In this document: in pieces, positions 60,822 through 64,000 of the stretch
Layout: every line of letters begins with the position of its first letter
How positions within the stretch are numbered: the stretch's first letter is position 1
Origin: Channallabes apus
Taxonomy: Eukaryota; Chordata; Actinopteri; Siluriformes; Clariidae
NCBI GenBank assembly: GCA_030522415.1
Contig: JAMASW010000031.1
Location: forward strand, 1 to 64,000
DNA length: 64,000 bases
Direction of reading: 5' to 3'
Notes under the pieces: model-generated
Told to the model about the DNA's origin: nothing
Seen by the model: the letters and a program-made list of their open reading frames with translations, nothing else
Databases searched by the model: none
Position numbers and translations under genes: made by a program

Positions 60822-62629
60822 TCACACAACTAATGCATAGTTATGTAAAACGAACAAAATCAGTTTGTATTCATTTTTCTGGAACAAAATGAGAAAAAGA
60901 ATAACAAAAAAGTTGTTTTTCAACATGTATACAAAGAATGCATTAATGTATTGAAAATGATCATCTCTTCCACTTTCATGCACAACACGGTGAGATAAAG
61001 CGTTTGCTGCGTTCTTAGCTCTGTACGACCTCAGGAAAGCGGTTTTCTCACACAACTAATGTATAGTTATGTAAAACAAACAAAATGAGTTTGTATTCAT
61101 TTTTCTGGAACAAAATGAGAAAAAGAATAACAAAAAAGTTGTTTTTCAACATGTATTCAAAGAATGCATTAATGTATTGAAAATGATCATCTCTTCCACT
61201 TTCATGCACAACACGCTGAGATAAAGCGTTAGCTGCGTTCTTAGCGCTGTACGAGCTCAGGAAAGCGGTTTTCTCACACAACTAACGTATAGTTATGTAA
61301 AACAAACAAAATCAGTTTGTATTCATTTTTCTGGAACAAAATGAGAAACAGAATAACAAAAAAGTTGTTTGTCAACATGTATACAAAGAATGCATTAATG
61401 TATTGAAAATGATCATCTCTTCCACTTTCATGCACAACACGGTGAGATAAAGCGTTAGCTGCGTTCTTAGCGCTGTACGAGCTCAGGAAAGCGGTTTTCT
61501 CACACAACTAACGTATAGTTATGTAAAACAAACAAAATCAGTTTGTATTCATTTTTCTGGAACAAAATGAGAAACAGAATAACAAAAAAGTTGTTTGTCA
61601 ACATGTATACAAAGAATGCATTAATGTATTGAAAATGATCATCTCTTCCACTTTCATGCACAACACGGTGAGATAAAGCGTTTGCTGCGTTCTTAGCTCT
61701 GTACGACCTCAGGAAAGCGGTTTTCTCACACAACTAATGCATAGTTATGTAAAACAAACAAAATGAGTTTGTATTCATTTTTCTGGAACAAAATGAGAAA
61801 AAGAATAACAAAAAAGTTGTTTTTCAACATGTATTCAAAGAATGCATTAATGTATTGAAAATGATCATCTCTTCCACTTTCATGCACAAGACGGTGAGAT
61901 AAAGCGTTTGCTGCGTTCTTAGCTCTGTACGAGCTCAGGAAAGCGGTTTTCTCACACAACTAATGCATAGTTATGTAAAACAAACAAAATCAGTTTGTAT
62001 TCATTTTTCTGGAACAAAATGAGAAAAAGAATAACAAAAAAGTTGTTTTTCAACATGTATACAAAGAATGCATTAATGTATTGAAAATGATCATCTCTTC
62101 CACTTTCATGCACAACACGGTGAGATAAAGCGTTTGCTGCGTTCTTAGCTCTGTACGACCTCAGGAAAGCGGTTTTCTCACACAACTAATGTATAGATAT
62201 GTAAAACAAACAAAATGAGTTTGTATTCATTTTTCTGGAACAAAATGAGAAAAAGAATAACAAAAAAGTTGTTTTTCAACATGTATACAAAGAATGCATT
62301 AATGTATTGAAAATGATCATCTCTTCCACTTTCATGCACAACACGCTGAGATAAAGCGTTTGCTGCGTTCTTAGCTCTGTACGAGCCCAGGAAAGCGGTT
62401 TTCTCACACAACTAATGCATAGTTATATAAAACAAACAAAATCAGTTTGTATTCATTTCTCTGAAACAAAATGCGAAAAAGAATAACAAAAAAGTTGTTT
62501 TTCAACATGTATACAAAGAATGCATTAATGTATTGAAAATGATCATCTCTTCCACTTTCATGCACAAGACGGTGAGATAAAGCGTTTGCTGCGTTCTTAG
62601 CTCTGTACGAGCTCAGGAAAGCGGTTTTC
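60822..62629. repeat. Second copy of the eight-unit block
   Basis: Partner of 56754-58561. The flanking units differ, which limits the shared block to about 1.8 kb. Confidence 0.9.
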
Positions 62630-64000
62630 TCACACAACTAATGCATAGTTATGTAAAACAAACAAAATCAGTTTGTATTCATTTTTCTGGAACAAAATGC
62701 GAAAAAGAATAACAAAAAAGTAGTTTTTCAACATGTATACAAAGAATGCATTAATGTATTGAAAATGATCATCTATTCCACTTTCATGCACAACACGGTG
62801 AGATAAAGCGTTTGCTGCGTTCTTAGCTCTGTACGAGCTCAGGAAAGCGGTCTTCTCACATAAGTAATGTATAGTTATGTAAAACAAATAAAATCAGTTT
62901 GTATTCATTTTTCTGGAACAAAATGAGAAAAAGAATAACAAAAAAGTTGTTTTTCAACATGTATTCAAAGAATGCATTAATGTATTGAAAATGATCATCT
63001 CTTCCACTTTCATGCACAACACGGTGAGATAAAGCGTTAGCTGCGTTCTTAGCGCTGTACGAGCTCAGGAAAGCGGTTTTCTCACACAACTAACGTATAG
63101 TTATGTAAAACAAACAAAATCAGTTTGTATTCATTTTTCTGGAACAAAATGAGAAACAGAATAACAAAAAAGTTGTTTGTCAACATGTATACAAAGAATG
63201 CATTAATGTATTGAAAATGATCATCTCTTCCACTTTCATGCACAACACGGTGAGATAAAGCGTTTGCTGCGTTCTTAGCTCTGTACGACCTCAGGAAAGC
63301 GGTTTTCTCACACAACTAATGCATAGTTATGTAAAACAAACAAAATCAGTTTGTATTCATTTTTCTGGAACAAAATGAGAAAAAGAATAACAAAAAAGTT
63401 GTTTTTCAACATGTATTCAAAGAATGCATTAATGTATTGAAAATGATCATCTCTTCCACTTTCATGCACAAGACGGTGAGATAAAGCGTTTGCTGCGTTC
63501 TTAGCTCTGTACGAGCTCAGGAAAGCGGTTTTCTCACACAACTAATGCATAGTTATGTAAAACAAACAAAATCAGTTTGTATTCATTTTTCTGGAACAAA
63601 ATGAGAAAAAGAATAACAAAAAAGTTGTTTTTCAACATGTATTCAAAGAATGCATTAATGTATTGAAAATGATCATCTCTTCCACTTTCATGCACAACAC
63701 GGTGAGATAAAGCGTTAGCTGCGTTCTTAGCTCTGTACGAGCTCAGGAAAGCGGTTTTCTCACACAACTAACGTATAGTTATGTAAAACAAACAAAATCA
63801 GTTTGTATTCATTTTTCTGGAACAAAATGAGAAACAGAATAACAAAAAAGTTGTTTGTCAACATGTATACAAAGAATGCATCAATGTATTGAAAATGATC
63901 ATCTCTTCCACTTTCATGCACAACACGGTGAGATAAAGCGTTTGCTGCGTTCTTAGCTCTGTACGACCTCAGGAAAGCGGTTTTCTCACACAACTAATGT

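Larger units (their letters stand above)
39374..64000. repeat. 226-bp satellite array, about 109 head-to-tail units
   Basis: Units begin at AAAACAAACAAAAT: 39374, 39600, 39826, 40053, 40279 and so on, all 226 bp except rare ones (one 227-bp unit at 39826, one 228-bp unit at about 42290). Diagnostic variable sites (CTCAGTTTG or GAGTTTG, GTATACAAAG or GTATTCAAAG, GCGTTTGCT or GCGTTAGCT, AGCTCTGTA or AGCGCTGTA, GACCTCAGG, GAGCTCAGG or GAGCCCAGG) define monomer types. The unit is A+T-rich. No CENP-B box, tRNA promoter or ribozyme core was recognised. The array runs past the window end. The minus-strand 77-codon frame in most units starts at TTG. Confidence 0.98.

Noticed and set aside
39374..64000. 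More than 100 repeated 77-85-residue minus-strand frames as a gene family
   Set aside because: All are the same satellite unit. They start at TTG, have no splice or promoter context, and vary mainly by amino-acid-changing substitutions.
39374..64000. CRISPR-like array
   Set aside because: The repeats are contiguous 226-bp units without unique spacers, in a eukaryotic genome.
39374..64000. Hammerhead ribozyme or CENP-B box in the satellite unit
   Set aside because: I looked for CTGATGA/GAAAC cores and the NTTCG-A-CGGGN pattern on both strands and did not find them.

Overview
The window is eukaryotic, almost certainly from a teleost fish. It holds spliced exons with GT/AG borders, tRNA-derived fish SINEs, Tc1, hAT, Harbinger and piggyBac DNA transposons, L1-, L2- and Rex1-like LINEs, and a very large satellite array. 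The SINE types (a DANA/Mermaid-like family and a V-SINE/HE1-like family) fit an ostariophysan such as a catfish or a relative. That placement is inference. Nothing bacterial was seen: no operons, CRISPR array, tRNA or rRNA gene.

Region 1 (1-16342) is one host gene on the + strand, RILPL2 (RILP-like 2, an effector of phosphorylated Rab GTPases). It has four coding exons at 338-631, 1309-1457, 12696-12800 and 14262-14283, whose phases join without a break to give 189 residues. Its 11.2-kb second intron is filled with relics: two Tc1 fragments, a hAT element, an L1 LINE, Harbinger and Tc1-type MITEs, a THAP-domain relic, a SINE, a piggyBac 3' fragment and a Rex1-like fragment. A complete but dead Tc1 element (14516-16316) lies just beyond the stop codon, apparently in the 3' UTR.

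Region 2 (about 16340-36495) has no host gene that I recognise. It is a stack of nested transposons. A piggyBac-like relic is split by a 3.2-kb palindrome (two 809-bp arms) with a Tc1 element exactly at its centre. Next comes a Harbinger element (20981-24395) carrying Myb-like and HARBI1-like fragments and a hAT MITE. A minus-strand L2 LINE (25105 to about 30580) is interrupted by a hAT element that itself carries a SINE and another hAT MITE. Last is a 5.2-kb segment (30840-36085) bounded by 0.43-0.45-kb inverted repeats, with no recognisable transposase.

Region 3 (36497-39373) is a degraded Rex1/CR1-type LINE on the + strand. Its (GAATTT)n tail touches region 4 directly.

Region 4 (39374-64000, running off the window) is a head-to-tail satellite of about 109 copies of a 226-bp unit. 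It shows alternating dimers (452 bp) and longer duplicated blocks (for example offsets of 18 and 21 units). Nearly every unit has a minus-strand open frame of 77 codons, but these frames begin at TTG, not ATG, so I do not call them genes. The strongest candidates for something undescribed are this satellite with its higher-order structure, the centre-inserted palindrome, and the 5.2-kb inverted-repeat segment.
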